Positions 1-7,691 of a DNA stretch of 64,000 bases are shown here, piece by piece (the first letter of the stretch is position 1; each line of letters begins with the position of its first letter). A program made the position numbers and the translations under genes. The DNA comes from Anaerolineales bacterium. Its GTDB lineage: Bacteria > Chloroflexota > Anaerolineae > Anaerolineales > Villigracilaceae. The stretch is taken from the NCBI GenBank assembly GCA_030583885.1, contig CP129480.1:1736001-1800000 (forward strand), written 5' to 3'. The notes beneath the pieces are model-generated. The model had not been told where the DNA came from and did no database searches. It saw only the letters and a list, made by a program, of their open reading frames with translations.

Positions 1-1
1 G

Positions 2-139
2 AGCGGAGACGATTACGATGCGCTCTTTGCCCCCGTGGAAAATGTCCTGTTCTTTGCGGGTGAGGCGACGTCGAGGAAATATCCCGGAACTGTGCATGGG
101 GCATATTTGTCAGGCATCGCGGCAGCAGGAAAAATATAA
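2..139 (+). CDS. Flavin amine oxidase family protein, C-terminal end only
   Basis: The reading frame is open from the window edge and stops with TAA at 137-139, giving the last 45 residues. They contain [20 protein letters not shown], which matches the FAD-contacting GE(H/A)T...GxVxGAxxSG end of monoamine-oxidase-like flavoproteins (also seen in spermine and polyamine oxidases and in protoporphyrinogen-oxidase relatives). The substrate cannot be told from this piece. It converges on scpA, with a small hairpin between the two. Recognition rests on the C-terminal motif alone, so the family is likely but the function is open. Confidence 0.75.
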   Translation, partial: SGDDYDALFAPVENVLFFAGEATSRKYPGTVHGAYLSGIAAAGKI

Positions 140-150
140 ACAAAACCGGA

Positions 151-168
151 TGGGACAGGGGTGTCCCA
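151..168. terminator. Hairpin between convergent genes
   Basis: TGGGACA and TGTCCCA form a perfect 7-bp stem around a GGGG loop between the end of the amine oxidase gene and the end of scpA. There is no clear T tract on either side, so it could be a weak bidirectional terminator or a transcript-stabilising hairpin. Confidence 0.45.
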
Positions 169-201
169 CCCGTCCCTATTCAGAACACTCTATTTCCATC
201 C

Positions 202-975
202 TTACTCAAACTCGATCTCGATCTCTGCGTCATCCTTCCACTCGTCGGCGCGCACGAATTCGATTTCTCCGAACAGCTCATTTTGGACGGCGGAAATGTG
301 ATAGCGTTTGATCAACTCCAACATGGCAAGAAAGGTCACCACGATCTCCACGCGGGTGGCTTTGTCGGTGATCAGTCCGCTGAAGGTCATGCGCTGGACG
401 TGTTTCATGGTATTGGTGATGAAATCAATTTTTTCACGGATGGTCACGCGCGGCGGGGTGATGATTGTGCCGAGCGGTTCCTTCTCCCTGCCCCTTGCAA
501 ACCCCGATTCGGCCGCGGCGAACAAACCCTCCAAGGTCAGGTTGGAAAGGTCAAGTTTCGGCTCCACCTTGGGCGGCGGGGCGATGCGCAGATAGGTGCG
601 CAGGTTATTCTCCTGACGTTCCACCATCCAGCCCGCAATTTCCTTGTAGCGTTTGTACAGTTTTAATTGGTCAATGAGTTCCGTGCCAGGATCCTCCTCG
701 CCAGGCTCCCGTTCCGGAGGGCGCGGCAACAGCGCCTCGGATTTGATCTGCACCAGTTTTGCCGCGATGACAAGGAATGCCGAGATTTCATCAGGCATCA
801 ACTGTTCCAGCCCGTGCAGATAGGAGAGATATTGATCCGTCACGGTTGCGAGCGAAATGGCGGTAATATCCAGTTCGGCGCGCTCGATCAGGCTCAGCAA
901 AAGATCAAGCGGACCCTCGTACACTGCAGTCTGCACTTTGTAGCCGCCAATTTGATGTCCCAGAATTCCGTCCAT
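202..975 (-). CDS. scpA: Segregation and condensation protein A
   Basis: This is a 257-residue kleisin subunit of the bacterial Smc-ScpAB condensin, which bridges the two Smc heads and helps organise and segregate the chromosome. The N-terminal part holds the typical YEGPLDLLLSLIER helix (residues about 19-32) that binds the Smc neck. An acidic linker follows (about 88-97), and the C-terminal region (about 195-250) is a winged helix. Length is normal for the family. Its partner scpB is not adjacent but lies at 45,068 on the other strand. A TATAAT box sits 9 nt before the ATG, so the transcript may be leaderless. Confidence 0.95.
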   Translation of the reverse strand: MDGILGHQIGGYKVQTAVYEGPLDLLLSLIERAELDITAISLATVTDQYLSYLHGLEQLMPDEISAFLVIAAKLVQIKSEALLPRPPEREPGEEDPGTELIDQLKLYKRYKEIAGWMVERQENNLRTYLRIAPPPKVEPKLDLSNLTLEGLFAAAESGFARGREKEPLGTIITPPRVTIREKIDFITNTMKHVQRMTFSGLITDKATRVEIVVTFLAMLELIKRYHISAVQNELFGEIEFVRADEWKDDAEIEIEFE

Positions 976-984
976 AGCGGGCGA

Positions 985-990
985 ATTATA
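985..990 (-). promoter_or_regulatory. -10 box of scpA
   Basis: TATAAT on the minus strand lies with only 9 nt between it and the scpA ATG, too close for a ribosome binding site. No convincing -35 hexamer is seen 16-18 nt upstream. This suggests a start site at or next to the start codon. Confidence 0.5.
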
Positions 991-1073
991 TCATTTCATG
1001 TCATTACGAGCCCTGTTGGTTGAGAGGCACGTAGTCGAAACCACCGTGTGAAGCAATCCCTGGGTTGAGCGGT

Positions 1074-1079
1074 TATAAT
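1074..1079 (+). promoter_or_regulatory. -10 box of moaC
   Basis: TATAAT is followed after 7 nt by the moaC ATG at 1087, which places the expected transcription start on the start codon. No Shine-Dalgarno sequence is present. Together with the scpA box it makes the 976-1086 gap a compact divergent promoter region. Confidence 0.5.
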
Positions 1080-1086
1080 CTTCCCC

Positions 1087-1563
1087 ATGTCGAAACTTTC
1101 GCACCTTGACGAAAACGGCCGCGCCAAAATGGTGGACGTCGGTCACAAGCCTGATACCGGGCGCACGGCCGTTGCACGCGGTGAAGTCCACATGAAGAAA
1201 GAGACGCTGGATCTGATCCGTGACGGGCAAATCAAGAAGGGCGATGTGTTGACCGTGGCGCAGATCGCGGGCATCAGCGCCTCCAAGCGGACCTCGGACC
1301 TGATCCCGTTATGTCATCCCCTCCCCATCTCGAAAATTGACGTGGACCTCGCCCTCGACGAATCCCTGCCCGGCGTTGTCATCACCGCCACTGTCAACGT
1401 GACCGGCAAAACCGGCGTTGAAATGGAAGCGTTGACCGCCGTCTCTGTTGCCGCGCTTACCGTCTACGACATGGCAAAAGCCGCCGAAAAGACGATGAAG
1501 ATTCAAAATATCCGTCTTGTTGAAAAACACGGTGGACAATCTGGTGATATTGTCAACGAGTGA
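1087..1563 (+). CDS. moaC: Cyclic pyranopterin monophosphate synthase
   Basis: MoaC converts 3',8-cyclo-7,8-dihydro-GTP into cyclic pyranopterin monophosphate, the second half of the first step of molybdopterin synthesis. The 158-residue protein keeps the catalytic residues in the same numbering as the E. coli enzyme: Lys51 (KKGDV), His77 in LIPLCHPL, and Asp128 and Lys131 in VYDMAK. It heads a plus-strand run of moaC, cupin, moaD and moaE. The partner radical-SAM enzyme MoaA is not in the window. The start is fixed by the family N-terminus and a TATAAT box 7 nt upstream. Confidence 0.96.
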   Translation: MSKLSHLDENGRAKMVDVGHKPDTGRTAVARGEVHMKKETLDLIRDGQIKKGDVLTVAQIAGISASKRTSDLIPLCHPLPISKIDVDLALDESLPGVVITATVNVTGKTGVEMEALTAVSVAALTVYDMAKAAEKTMKIQNIRLVEKHGGQSGDIVNE

Positions 1564-1602
1564 ACTGTGCCCGTGTCGCTTGTGACACATTATGGTAAAC
1601 CT

Positions 1603-1968
1603 ATGAATTACTCCTCAATTAACTTGCAGGAAAAACTTTCAAAATTCTCCGAACATTGGTCGCCAAAAATCATCGCCCAACTGAACAACTATCACCTTAA
1701 ACTGGCAAAGGTGCAGGGAGAGTTTGTCTGGCACGACCATCCCGAAACGGATGAAGTTTTCATCGTCGTCAAAGGCCATCTCGATATTCTCTTCCGTGAC
1801 GGTAAGGTCTCATTGGACGAAGGTGAGATGTTCGTCGTTCCAAAAGGTGTGGAGCATAAGCCTGTTGCTGAAAACGAATGCCATATCCTTTTGATCGAAC
1901 CCGCCGGCACGGTCAACACCGGCGATGTGAAAAACGCCCTGACAGACCCAAAGGATGTCTGGATATAG
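1603..1968 (+). CDS. Small cupin-domain protein
   Basis: This is a 121-residue single-domain cupin. The first cupin motif is visible as [15 protein letters not shown] (metal-type His-x-His...Glu) and the second as [10 protein letters not shown]...C. Such proteins bind a metal in a beta-barrel and can be isomerases, dioxygenases or sensors; the actual reaction cannot be named. It sits between moaC and moaD and ends 2 nt before moaD, so it is co-transcribed with the molybdopterin genes, though a role there is only inference. The ATG at 1603 is preferred over an in-frame GTG at 1567 because the family begins near [15 protein letters not shown]. Confidence 0.85.
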   Translation: MNYSSINLQEKLSKFSEHWSPKIIAQLNNYHLKLAKVQGEFVWHDHPETDEVFIVVKGHLDILFRDGKVSLDEGEMFVVPKGVEHKPVAENECHILLIEPAGTVNTGDVKNALTDPKDVWI

Positions 1969-1970
1969 AA

Positions 1971-2219
1971 ATGAACCATATTAAACTTTTATTTTTTGCA
2001 ACCATCCGTGACCGCGCAGGGACCAAATTCCTTGAGATGGACATCCCTGTGGATATGACAATCCGGGGTTTGAAGGATAAACTTTCAAACGATTATCCCA
2101 ATCTGAAGGATTCCATGAAGTCGGTGTTGATCACGATCAACCGCGAGTATGCGTTTGACGAAGCCGTTGTCCCGCTCAACGCGGAGATCGCGCTGTTCCC
2201 GCCTGTTTCCGGAGGATGA
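1971..2219 (+). CDS. moaD: Molybdopterin synthase small subunit
   Basis: This is an 82-residue ubiquitin-fold protein ending in the required Gly-Gly (PPVSGG), which is adenylated by MoeB and then carries the thiocarboxylate sulfur delivered to MoaE for dithiolene formation. It begins with the usual IKLLFFATIRDRAG strand. It starts 2 nt after the cupin gene and is followed 9 nt later by moaE, its partner subunit. The ATG at 1971 was chosen; an upstream in-frame extension from 1878 overlaps the cupin and lacks family similarity. Confidence 0.95.
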   Translation: MNHIKLLFFATIRDRAGTKFLEMDIPVDMTIRGLKDKLSNDYPNLKDSMKSVLITINREYAFDEAVVPLNAEIALFPPVSGG

Positions 2220-2228
2220 CATTCCAAC

Positions 2229-2696
2229 ATGCAGCCTTCCAGCCTTCCAACCATTTATTCCATTACCGAATCCGAAATTGACTTGAACGACCTGCTGGCA
2301 AAAATTACGCTGACCAGCACGGGTGCGGCGGCGATCTTCACCGGCATGGTGCGCGGCGTCACCTCGCGCGGTGATGCCCATGAGACGGAATATCTCGAAT
2401 ACGAATCTTATGTCCCCATGGCGGAAGCAAAAATGAAGCAGGTCGCAGATGAGATTCGCGAAAAGTGGCCCGTCATCGAGGGGATCGCGATTGTCCAGCG
2501 CACTGGCAGGTTATATCCCAAAACGCCGACGGTGCTGATCGCCTGCACTGCGGCACATCGTGACACCGGTGTATTCGAGGCGGCGCGCTATGGAATTGAC
2601 CGCCTCAAGGAAATTGTGCCCGTCTGGAAGAAGGAAGTAGGATCTGATGGCCAGGAATGGGTGGAAGGCGAGTACATTCCCAAGCCTGGTGAATAA
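2229..2696 (+). CDS. moaE: Molybdopterin synthase large (catalytic) subunit
   Basis: MoaE uses the MoaD thiocarboxylate to convert cyclic pyranopterin monophosphate to molybdopterin. The 155-residue protein shows the GAAAIFTGMVRG segment, the LEYESY strand, the conserved HRDTGVFEAARYGIDRLK region, and the lysine-rich VPVWKKE motif whose lysines act in catalysis. The N-terminus is about ten residues longer than usual and could begin slightly downstream. It is preceded by moaD and followed 2 nt later by a GNAT gene. Confidence 0.95.
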   Translation: MQPSSLPTIYSITESEIDLNDLLAKITLTSTGAAAIFTGMVRGVTSRGDAHETEYLEYESYVPMAEAKMKQVADEIREKWPVIEGIAIVQRTGRLYPKTPTVLIACTAAHRDTGVFEAARYGIDRLKEIVPVWKKEVGSDGQEWVEGEYIPKPGE

Positions 2697-2698
2697 TC

Positions 2699-3274
2699 AT
2701 GCTGCTGCATACACCCCGCTTGATCCTGCGGCTTTTCAACGATTCCGACCTTGAGCCTTTTCTTGCCTACCGCAACGACCCCTATGTGGCGAAATATCAG
2801 GGCTGGTCGATTCCATATCCACGCGAAAGCGGGGAGGCGTTCATCCGGGAAGTACGGGATATTCATGCGCCAAAGCAGGGACAGTGGATGCAAATTGCGG
2901 TCGCCTTAAAGGGAAACAACAAGCTGATCGGTGATATTGGCTGTCTCGTCAAACAGGAGGATGCGAGGCAGGCTATGATCGGGTATCGACTTGATTCAGG
3001 GGTTTGGAGAAAAGGATACGCATTCGAAGCGATCCATTGCTGGTTGGGATATCTGTTCGATGATCTCAACATGCACCGTGTCGTTGCGGATTGTGATACG
3101 GAGAATACCGCGTCCTGTTGTCTGCTTGAAAAACTCGGCTTTCGCAGGGAGGCTCATTTTATTGAAAGTTACCTTGAAAACGGCGCTTACACCGATGAGT
3201 ATCACTATGGTTTGTTAGAGCGCGAATGGCAGGCGCGTTTTGCCGCCCGGAGCGCATTGAGGATTGCAGGTTGA
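2699..3274 (+). CDS. GNAT acetyltransferase, RimJ/RimL type
   Basis: This 191-residue protein has the RimJ/RimL-like beginning LLHTPRLILRLFNDSDL, the substrate region with a Tyr/Trp cluster, the acetyl-CoA loop region around IGYRLDSGVWRKGYAFEA, and NTASCCLLEKLGF, typical of the AcCoA-binding end of the fold. It transfers an acetyl group to an amine, either a protein N-terminus or a small molecule; the target is unknown. The stop overlaps the TTG start of the next GNAT gene by 4 nt, so the two are translationally coupled. Confidence 0.85.
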   Translation: MLLHTPRLILRLFNDSDLEPFLAYRNDPYVAKYQGWSIPYPRESGEAFIREVRDIHAPKQGQWMQIAVALKGNNKLIGDIGCLVKQEDARQAMIGYRLDSGVWRKGYAFEAIHCWLGYLFDDLNMHRVVADCDTENTASCCLLEKLGFRREAHFIESYLENGAYTDEYHYGLLEREWQARFAARSALRIAG

Positions 3275-3801
3275 TAATCAACGTTCGAACTGCAAAATTG
3301 GAAGATGCGGTTGGTGTGGCAACTGTGCATATTGCTTCGTGGCGTGAGACGTATTATGGAATTGTTCCCGATGATTTCCTGAATGAGCTCTCGTTAGAGC
3401 GCCGCACCGCCCAGTGGACGAACTCATTGTCCAATCTCGATGATGAGTATCACCGCGCTTTTGTCGCCGAGTTGGACGGTCAAATTGTTGGGTTTGCAAA
3501 TTATGGATTTGTACGCGAATCGGATCCACTCCATCAGGGTGAGTTGTTTGCCATTTACGTGTTGCAATCTGTTCACAAGCGCGGAGTTGGTGGAATGCTT
3601 GTCAGCGCTATTGCGCAGGGTCTGCTGGACCTTGGGGTTTCATCCATGCTGGTATGGGTATTGCGTGAAAACCCCGCGCGTGGATTTTATGAGCGGCTTG
3701 GCGGCCGCTATCTGCGTGAGAAGATGATCGAGATCGGTGGAAGGGAACTGCCTGAGATTGCCTATGGCTGGCAGGATATAAAAATACTCCAGCGGGGTTA
3801 A
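3271..3801 (+). CDS. GNAT acetyltransferase
   Basis: This 176-residue GNAT protein has the opening INVRTAKLEDAVGVATVHIASWRETY, the beta-4 strand ELFAIYVLQSVHKRGVGGML with an R/Q-x-x-G-x-G/A-type acetyl-CoA loop (HKRGVGG), and ARGFYERLGGRYL near the end. No ATG fits; the TTG at 3271 overlaps the preceding stop (TTGA) and is the most economical start. The alternative upstream start at 3226 would lie inside the previous gene. The substrate is not known. This TTG-overlap arrangement implies coupling to the first GNAT gene. Confidence 0.82.
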   Translation: MIINVRTAKLEDAVGVATVHIASWRETYYGIVPDDFLNELSLERRTAQWTNSLSNLDDEYHRAFVAELDGQIVGFANYGFVRESDPLHQGELFAIYVLQSVHKRGVGGMLVSAIAQGLLDLGVSSMLVWVLRENPARGFYERLGGRYLREKMIEIGGRELPEIAYGWQDIKILQRG

Positions 3802-3919
3802 TGTTCCTGACGGGGGCAGATCACAGCGGAGAAGGAGGCGGAATTTAACCCGCGTGACGCTTTCCAATTTATGGGGTTCTATATTGCACACTATCATAAC
3901 ATTATATGCTGGAGGAGAA

Positions 3920-5149
3920 ATGCAGGATCGTATCGTTATTACTGGGATGGGGGCGGTTAATCCCCTCGGTCTGACTGTAAAGGAAACCTGGAAGAATTTA
4001 ATTGCCGGCGTCTCCGGTGTGGGGCCCATCACATTATTCGATTCATCACCTTTGCAGGTTCATATTGCCGCGGAGGCAAAGGGATTCAAGCCGGAAAACT
4101 TTATGGACGCAAAAGAAGCCCGCAGGCGGGACCGCTTTGAACAGTTTGCCATTGCAGCGGCAAGGGAGGCGCTGCTGCAATCCGGGTTGGAAATCACTGA
4201 TTCAAATGCCGGACGCATCGGCGTAATTATTTCCTCCGCCATCGGCGGCCTGCACTCATTGCAGGAAGCGATATTGACGAATCACACGCAAGGCCCCAAG
4301 CGTGTCAGTCCATTCTTAATCCCGATGCTGATGGCAAATGGCGGTGCGGGTATGGCGGCAATTGAATTTGGGATCAAGGGGCCGTGCTTCTCGGTGGCTT
4401 CCGCCTGCGCATCCGGTTCAGACGGAATTGGCACGGCGTTGATGATGTTGCGTACCGGCATGATCGATGCCGCCCTGACCGGTGCATCCGAGTCGACCAT
4501 CACGTCCACCGGTGTGGCGGCATTTGACCGCGTGGGTGCGATGTCACGCAAAAACGATGGAACGCCTCAGCCGTTCGATAAAAACCGCGATGGTCTGGTG
4601 ATGGGGGAAGGCGCGGCTGTATTGGTTCTCGAGCGGGAAACGGATGCGAGAGCGCGGCGCGCGAATATTTTCGCTGAGCTGGCGGGCTACGGCGCCACGG
4701 CAGATGCCTTCCATGTTACAGCGCCGCATGACCATGGCGCGGGAGGCGCCGCCGCCATGCTGATGGCTTTGTCCTCTGCAAACGCGAATATCGAGGAGGT
4801 TGGGTATATCAACGCGCATGGCACCGGAACCCTGCTAAACGACCAAGCCGAGACACGTGCCATAAAGGCCGCCTTTGGCGATCTGGCGTATAAACTCCCC
4901 ATTTCCTCCACAAAATCCATGACGGGGCACATGATGGGCGCAACAGGGGCATTGGAAGCCATCTTCTGCGTGCAGGCCGTGCGTGAGGGGATTCTGCCGC
5001 CGACCATTCATTATGAAACCCCCGACCCGGAATGTGATCTGGATTACATTCCGAACAAGGCGCGCGAGACGGATGTCTCGTTTGCCATCAGTAATGCCTT
5101 CGGCTTTGGCGGGCATAACGCGGTGCTGGCGATCAGGAAATACAGCTGA
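3920..5149 (+). CDS. fabF: Beta-ketoacyl-ACP synthase II
   Basis: FabF condenses malonyl-ACP with acyl-ACP to elongate fatty acids. The 409-residue protein carries the full Cys-His-His triad: Cys163 in VASACASGS, His300 in INAHGTGT and His337 in TGHMMGATGA, plus the conserved GFGGHNAVL end. The ATG at 3920 follows a strong GGAGGAG ribosome site at 3911-3917 and matches the family start (RIVITGMGAVNPLG). An in-frame GTG at 3854 was rejected. It stands apart from other fatty-acid genes and is followed by the rplS promoter. Confidence 0.95.
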   Translation: MQDRIVITGMGAVNPLGLTVKETWKNLIAGVSGVGPITLFDSSPLQVHIAAEAKGFKPENFMDAKEARRRDRFEQFAIAAAREALLQSGLEITDSNAGRIGVIISSAIGGLHSLQEAILTNHTQGPKRVSPFLIPMLMANGGAGMAAIEFGIKGPCFSVASACASGSDGIGTALMMLRTGMIDAALTGASESTITSTGVAAFDRVGAMSRKNDGTPQPFDKNRDGLVMGEGAAVLVLERETDARARRANIFAELAGYGATADAFHVTAPHDHGAGGAAAMLMALSSANANIEEVGYINAHGTGTLLNDQAETRAIKAAFGDLAYKLPISSTKSMTGHMMGATGALEAIFCVQAVREGILPPTIHYETPDPECDLDYIPNKARETDVSFAISNAFGFGGHNAVLAIRKYS

Positions 5150-5157
5150 AATCAGGC

Positions 5158-5186
5158 TTGTGAAGGGAGAAATTGCGTGCTATAAT
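5158..5186 (+). promoter_or_regulatory. rplS promoter
   Basis: TTGTGA at 5158-5163, a 17-nt spacer, and TATAAT at 5181-5186 preceded by TG (extended -10 form). It lies directly after fabF and gives a leader of roughly 44 nt before rplS. This is one of the best sigma-70-like promoters in the window. Confidence 0.75.
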
Positions 5187-5236
5187 CCGCAGTCGCGCAT
5201 CTTGGAAATTACATCAAAAAGTAAGGAAGAACGAAA

Positions 5237-5584
5237 ATGGCAGACTTGGTAAAAGCCGTTGAGGCAAAAGTTAATGAAAATATCCCGCAGTTACGACCCG
5301 GCGATACCGTCAGTGTGCATGTCAAGATCAGGGAAGGTGACCGCGAGCGTATTCAGGAGTTCAAGGGTATTGTGATCCGTCTGCGGAAGAGCGGGAACGA
5401 TGGAAATGTAACCGTCCGCCGCATGGCATCCAATGGCATTGGCGTGGAGCGAACTTTTCTTCTTCGTTCCCCACGGATTGATAAGATTGTCGTTGAACGC
5501 CACAGCAAGATCCGCCGCGCACAGTTGTACTTCATGCGTGAGCGCACAGGCAAGAGCGCACGTCTTAAAGAAAAATTCGACTAG
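5237..5584 (+). CDS. rplS: 50S ribosomal protein L19
   Basis: L19 sits at the 30S/50S interface of the ribosome. The 115-residue sequence includes the family core RPGDTVSVHVKIREGDRERIQ, the stretch FKGIVIRLRKSG and the C-terminal RRAQLYFMRERTGKSARL. Length is typical. It has its own promoter upstream and a strong intrinsic terminator 32 nt downstream, so it appears to be a single-gene unit; the usual rimM-trmD neighbours are absent. Confidence 0.97.
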   Translation: MADLVKAVEAKVNENIPQLRPGDTVSVHVKIREGDRERIQEFKGIVIRLRKSGNDGNVTVRRMASNGIGVERTFLLRSPRIDKIVVERHSKIRRAQLYFMRERTGKSARLKEKFD

Positions 5585-5616
5585 GCTCGCTTCGTATAAC
5601 CAACAGGGTTTCTGGA

Positions 5617-5657
5617 AAGACCCTAAAGGTCTTCAAGACCTTTAGGGTCTTTTGTTT
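5617..5657 (+). terminator. Intrinsic terminator after rplS
   Basis: A perfect 15-bp stem (5617-5631 with 5637-5651) around TTCAA, followed by TTGTTTT. The T tract runs directly into the TTGGAGG ribosome site of the next gene at 5657-5663. Confidence 0.88.
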
Positions 5658-5668
5658 TGGAGGTCGTG

Positions 5669-6385
5669 GTGGCAAAACCATTGATCGGCATTACAACGTA
5701 CAATGGAAAAAGTCCCAACAACAATCCGATTACTGCGGTGCAGCATACCTACATTCGGGCAGTGACCGAAGCGGGCGGTCTGCCTGTATTGATACCGTGT
5801 ATTCTTTCTGAACAGGATTATCATGATCTTTACTCGAGATTGCAGGGGATCATGTTCACGGGCGGCGGGGATATTTCACCGGAGTATTTCAACGGTAGCG
5901 GTCATGTGAGGATTTCAGGCGTGGACGAGATCCGCGACGCCGCCGAATTTTCCCTGTTACGGAAAGCAGTTCGGGATGGCAAGCCTCTGCTTGGAATTTG
6001 CCGCGGCGTGCAGGTGTTGAATGTGGCGTTGGGCGGGACACTGTACACGCACATCGCCGAGCAGGTGAAGGGCGCGCTTGACCACGACTATCCCGGCGAC
6101 TTGTTCACTGCGATTGTGCACCCTGTTAGTGTGGATGAGTTCACCCGCGCCGCAGAGATCTTCGGTGAGACGCTTCTGCATGTCAATAGTCTGCATCATC
6201 AGGGATTGAAAGATATTGCCCCTCCATTGAAGGTTGCAGGACATGCCCCCGATGGCATTGTCGAAATTGTCGAAATACCCGATCATCCCTATGCGGTCGG
6301 TGTGCAGTGGCATCCCGAATGGCTGACCGGCCAGTCCGTCATGCGCCGGCTCTTCAAATCCTTTGTGGATGCATCGAATCAATAA
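5669..6385 (+). CDS. Class I glutamine amidotransferase-like hydrolase, peptidase C26 (PuuD-like)
   Basis: This 238-residue member of the gamma-glutamyl-gamma-aminobutyrate hydrolase family hydrolyses gamma-glutamyl amide bonds. The nucleophile elbow is GICRGVQ with Cys111, and the His/Glu pair lies in QWHPEW (His215, Glu217). In E. coli, PuuD acts in putrescine breakdown, which would fit the polyamine importer at 22 kb, but that link is inference. The GTG at 5669 lies 5 nt after TTGGAGG; an upstream TTG at 5657 would overlap the ribosome site. The preceding terminator abuts this site. Confidence 0.85.
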   Translation: MAKPLIGITTYNGKSPNNNPITAVQHTYIRAVTEAGGLPVLIPCILSEQDYHDLYSRLQGIMFTGGGDISPEYFNGSGHVRISGVDEIRDAAEFSLLRKAVRDGKPLLGICRGVQVLNVALGGTLYTHIAEQVKGALDHDYPGDLFTAIVHPVSVDEFTRAAEIFGETLLHVNSLHHQGLKDIAPPLKVAGHAPDGIVEIVEIPDHPYAVGVQWHPEWLTGQSVMRRLFKSFVDASNQ

Positions 6386-6848
6386 CCCATCTTGGCAAAT
6401 GAAACTCCGTCAACGCCTGCTTGAAAAATTCATCAACTTCTATCCGCCGCTTGTCGGGGCGGGGATTCGATCCCGCTCCATCGACGAGCACACGATCGAG
6501 GTTGAAATGAAGCTGACCGTCTTTAATCGCAACATCGTCGGTGTGCATTTCGGCGGCTCGTTGTATGTGATGTGCGATCCGTGGTTTATGTTGATCCTGA
6601 TGCGCCTGCTCGGTCCCGGTTATATTGTGTGGGACAAGGCCGCCAGCATCCAGTTCAAAAAACCCGGACGTGATAAAGTTAAGGCGCGTTTCCATGTTCC
6701 GCCGGAGCGGGTTGAACAAATCCGTTTGGATGTGGAACAGAACGGAAAGATCGAGCCGACCTTTTCCGTGGATGTCCTGGACGAGCATGCACAGGTGATT
6801 GCTCGTGTGGAAAAAATGCTGTACGTTCGCAGGAAAGACAAATCTTAA
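6369..6848 (+). CDS. DUF4442 hotdog-fold protein, thioesterase-like
   Basis: This 159-residue protein of the DUF4442 family has a hotdog fold related to acyl-CoA thioesterases. Recognisable pieces are FYPPLVGAGIR, the NRNIVGVHFGGSLYVMCDPW segment and the VWDKAASIQFKKPG strand. The real substrate is unknown. The ATG at 6369 lies inside the end of the C26 gene (17-bp overlap); an ATG at 6399 is possible but would remove the N-terminal PSWQMKLRQR that relatives keep. murI follows 15 nt later. Confidence 0.82.
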   Translation: MHRINNPSWQMKLRQRLLEKFINFYPPLVGAGIRSRSIDEHTIEVEMKLTVFNRNIVGVHFGGSLYVMCDPWFMLILMRLLGPGYIVWDKAASIQFKKPGRDKVKARFHVPPERVEQIRLDVEQNGKIEPTFSVDVLDEHAQVIARVEKMLYVRRKDKS

Positions 6849-6863
6849 TTGTCCTTGAATCCC

Positions 6864-7691
6864 ATGTCTGCAAACCACCCCATTGGCATATTTGACTCCG
6901 GCGTGGGCGGGCTTTCCGTCCTGCGAGAGATTCAGGCGCTGATGCCGTATGAGCACGTCATCTACTTCGGCGATCAGGGACACGTGCCCTATGGTCCGCG
7001 TTCGATGGAGCAGATCCAAAGTTTTTCAGAGGGGATCACCAGTTATCTACTTGAGCACGATGCAAAATTAATCGTAGTTGCCTGCAACACGGCATCCGCG
7101 GCGGCGTTGCAGCATCTGCGCGCAACCTTCCCCGATGTACAATTCGTGGGCATGGAGCCTGCCGTTAAACCTGCGGCAGAAAAGACGCACACCGGCAGGG
7201 TCGGCGTGCTGGCAACGCCCGCGACGTTCCAGGGCGCGTTGTATGCTTCCGTGGTGGAACGTTTTGCCAACGGCGTGGAGTTGTTTCAAAATACCTGTCC
7301 GGGGCTGGTCGATCAAATTGAAAACGGTGAGTTGGATTCCCCGCAAACACGTGCAATTCTCGAAGATGCCCTGCTCCCGATGCTGGAGAAAAACATCGAT
7401 ACCGTTGTGCTGGGATGTACGCACTATCCATTTGTGATCCCGCTCATCGAGCGGATTGCAGGGGAAAAGGTGCGGGTGATAGACCCCGCTCCCGCGGTGG
7501 CGAAACAGGCCAAACGTCTGTTGGAGGCGGGCGGGATGTTGAATCCAAAAGGGGATCAGGGAAATGTCCGCTTCATTACATCGGGGGAAGTTGATTCTGT
7601 CCAGCGGGTTTTATCCACGCTTCTGGGCATTGACTCCGCAGTCGAAGCCGTCACGTGGATGGATGATCGGCATCTTCCGTTTGCGGATTGA
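6864..7691 (+). CDS. murI: Glutamate racemase
   Basis: MurI interconverts L- and D-glutamate to supply D-Glu for peptidoglycan. The 275-residue protein begins with IGIFDSGVGGLSVL and keeps both catalytic cysteines, Cys74 in VVACNTASAA and Cys185 in VLGCTHYPF. The ATG at 6864 fits the family start better than TTG at 6849. The last 41 bp overlap, tail to tail, the end of the F420-type reductase gene on the other strand, which leaves no room for a terminator between the two. Confidence 0.95.
   Translation: MSANHPIGIFDSGVGGLSVLREIQALMPYEHVIYFGDQGHVPYGPRSMEQIQSFSEGITSYLLEHDAKLIVVACNTASAAALQHLRATFPDVQFVGMEPAVKPAAEKTHTGRVGVLATPATFQGALYASVVERFANGVELFQNTCPGLVDQIENGELDSPQTRAILEDALLPMLEKNIDTVVLGCTHYPFVIPLIERIAGEKVRVIDPAPAVAKQAKRLLEAGGMLNPKGDQGNVRFITSGEVDSVQRVLSTLLGIDSAVEAVTWMDDRHLPFAD

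Noticed and set aside
3854..3919. N-terminal extension of FabF from GTG 3854
   Set aside because: AAGGAGG at 3831 is too far upstream, and the family start matches ATG 3920, which has its own GGAGGAG.
6354..7019. A 221-codon minus-strand frame over the DUF4442 and murI genes
   Set aside because: It spans two real genes and shows no motif.
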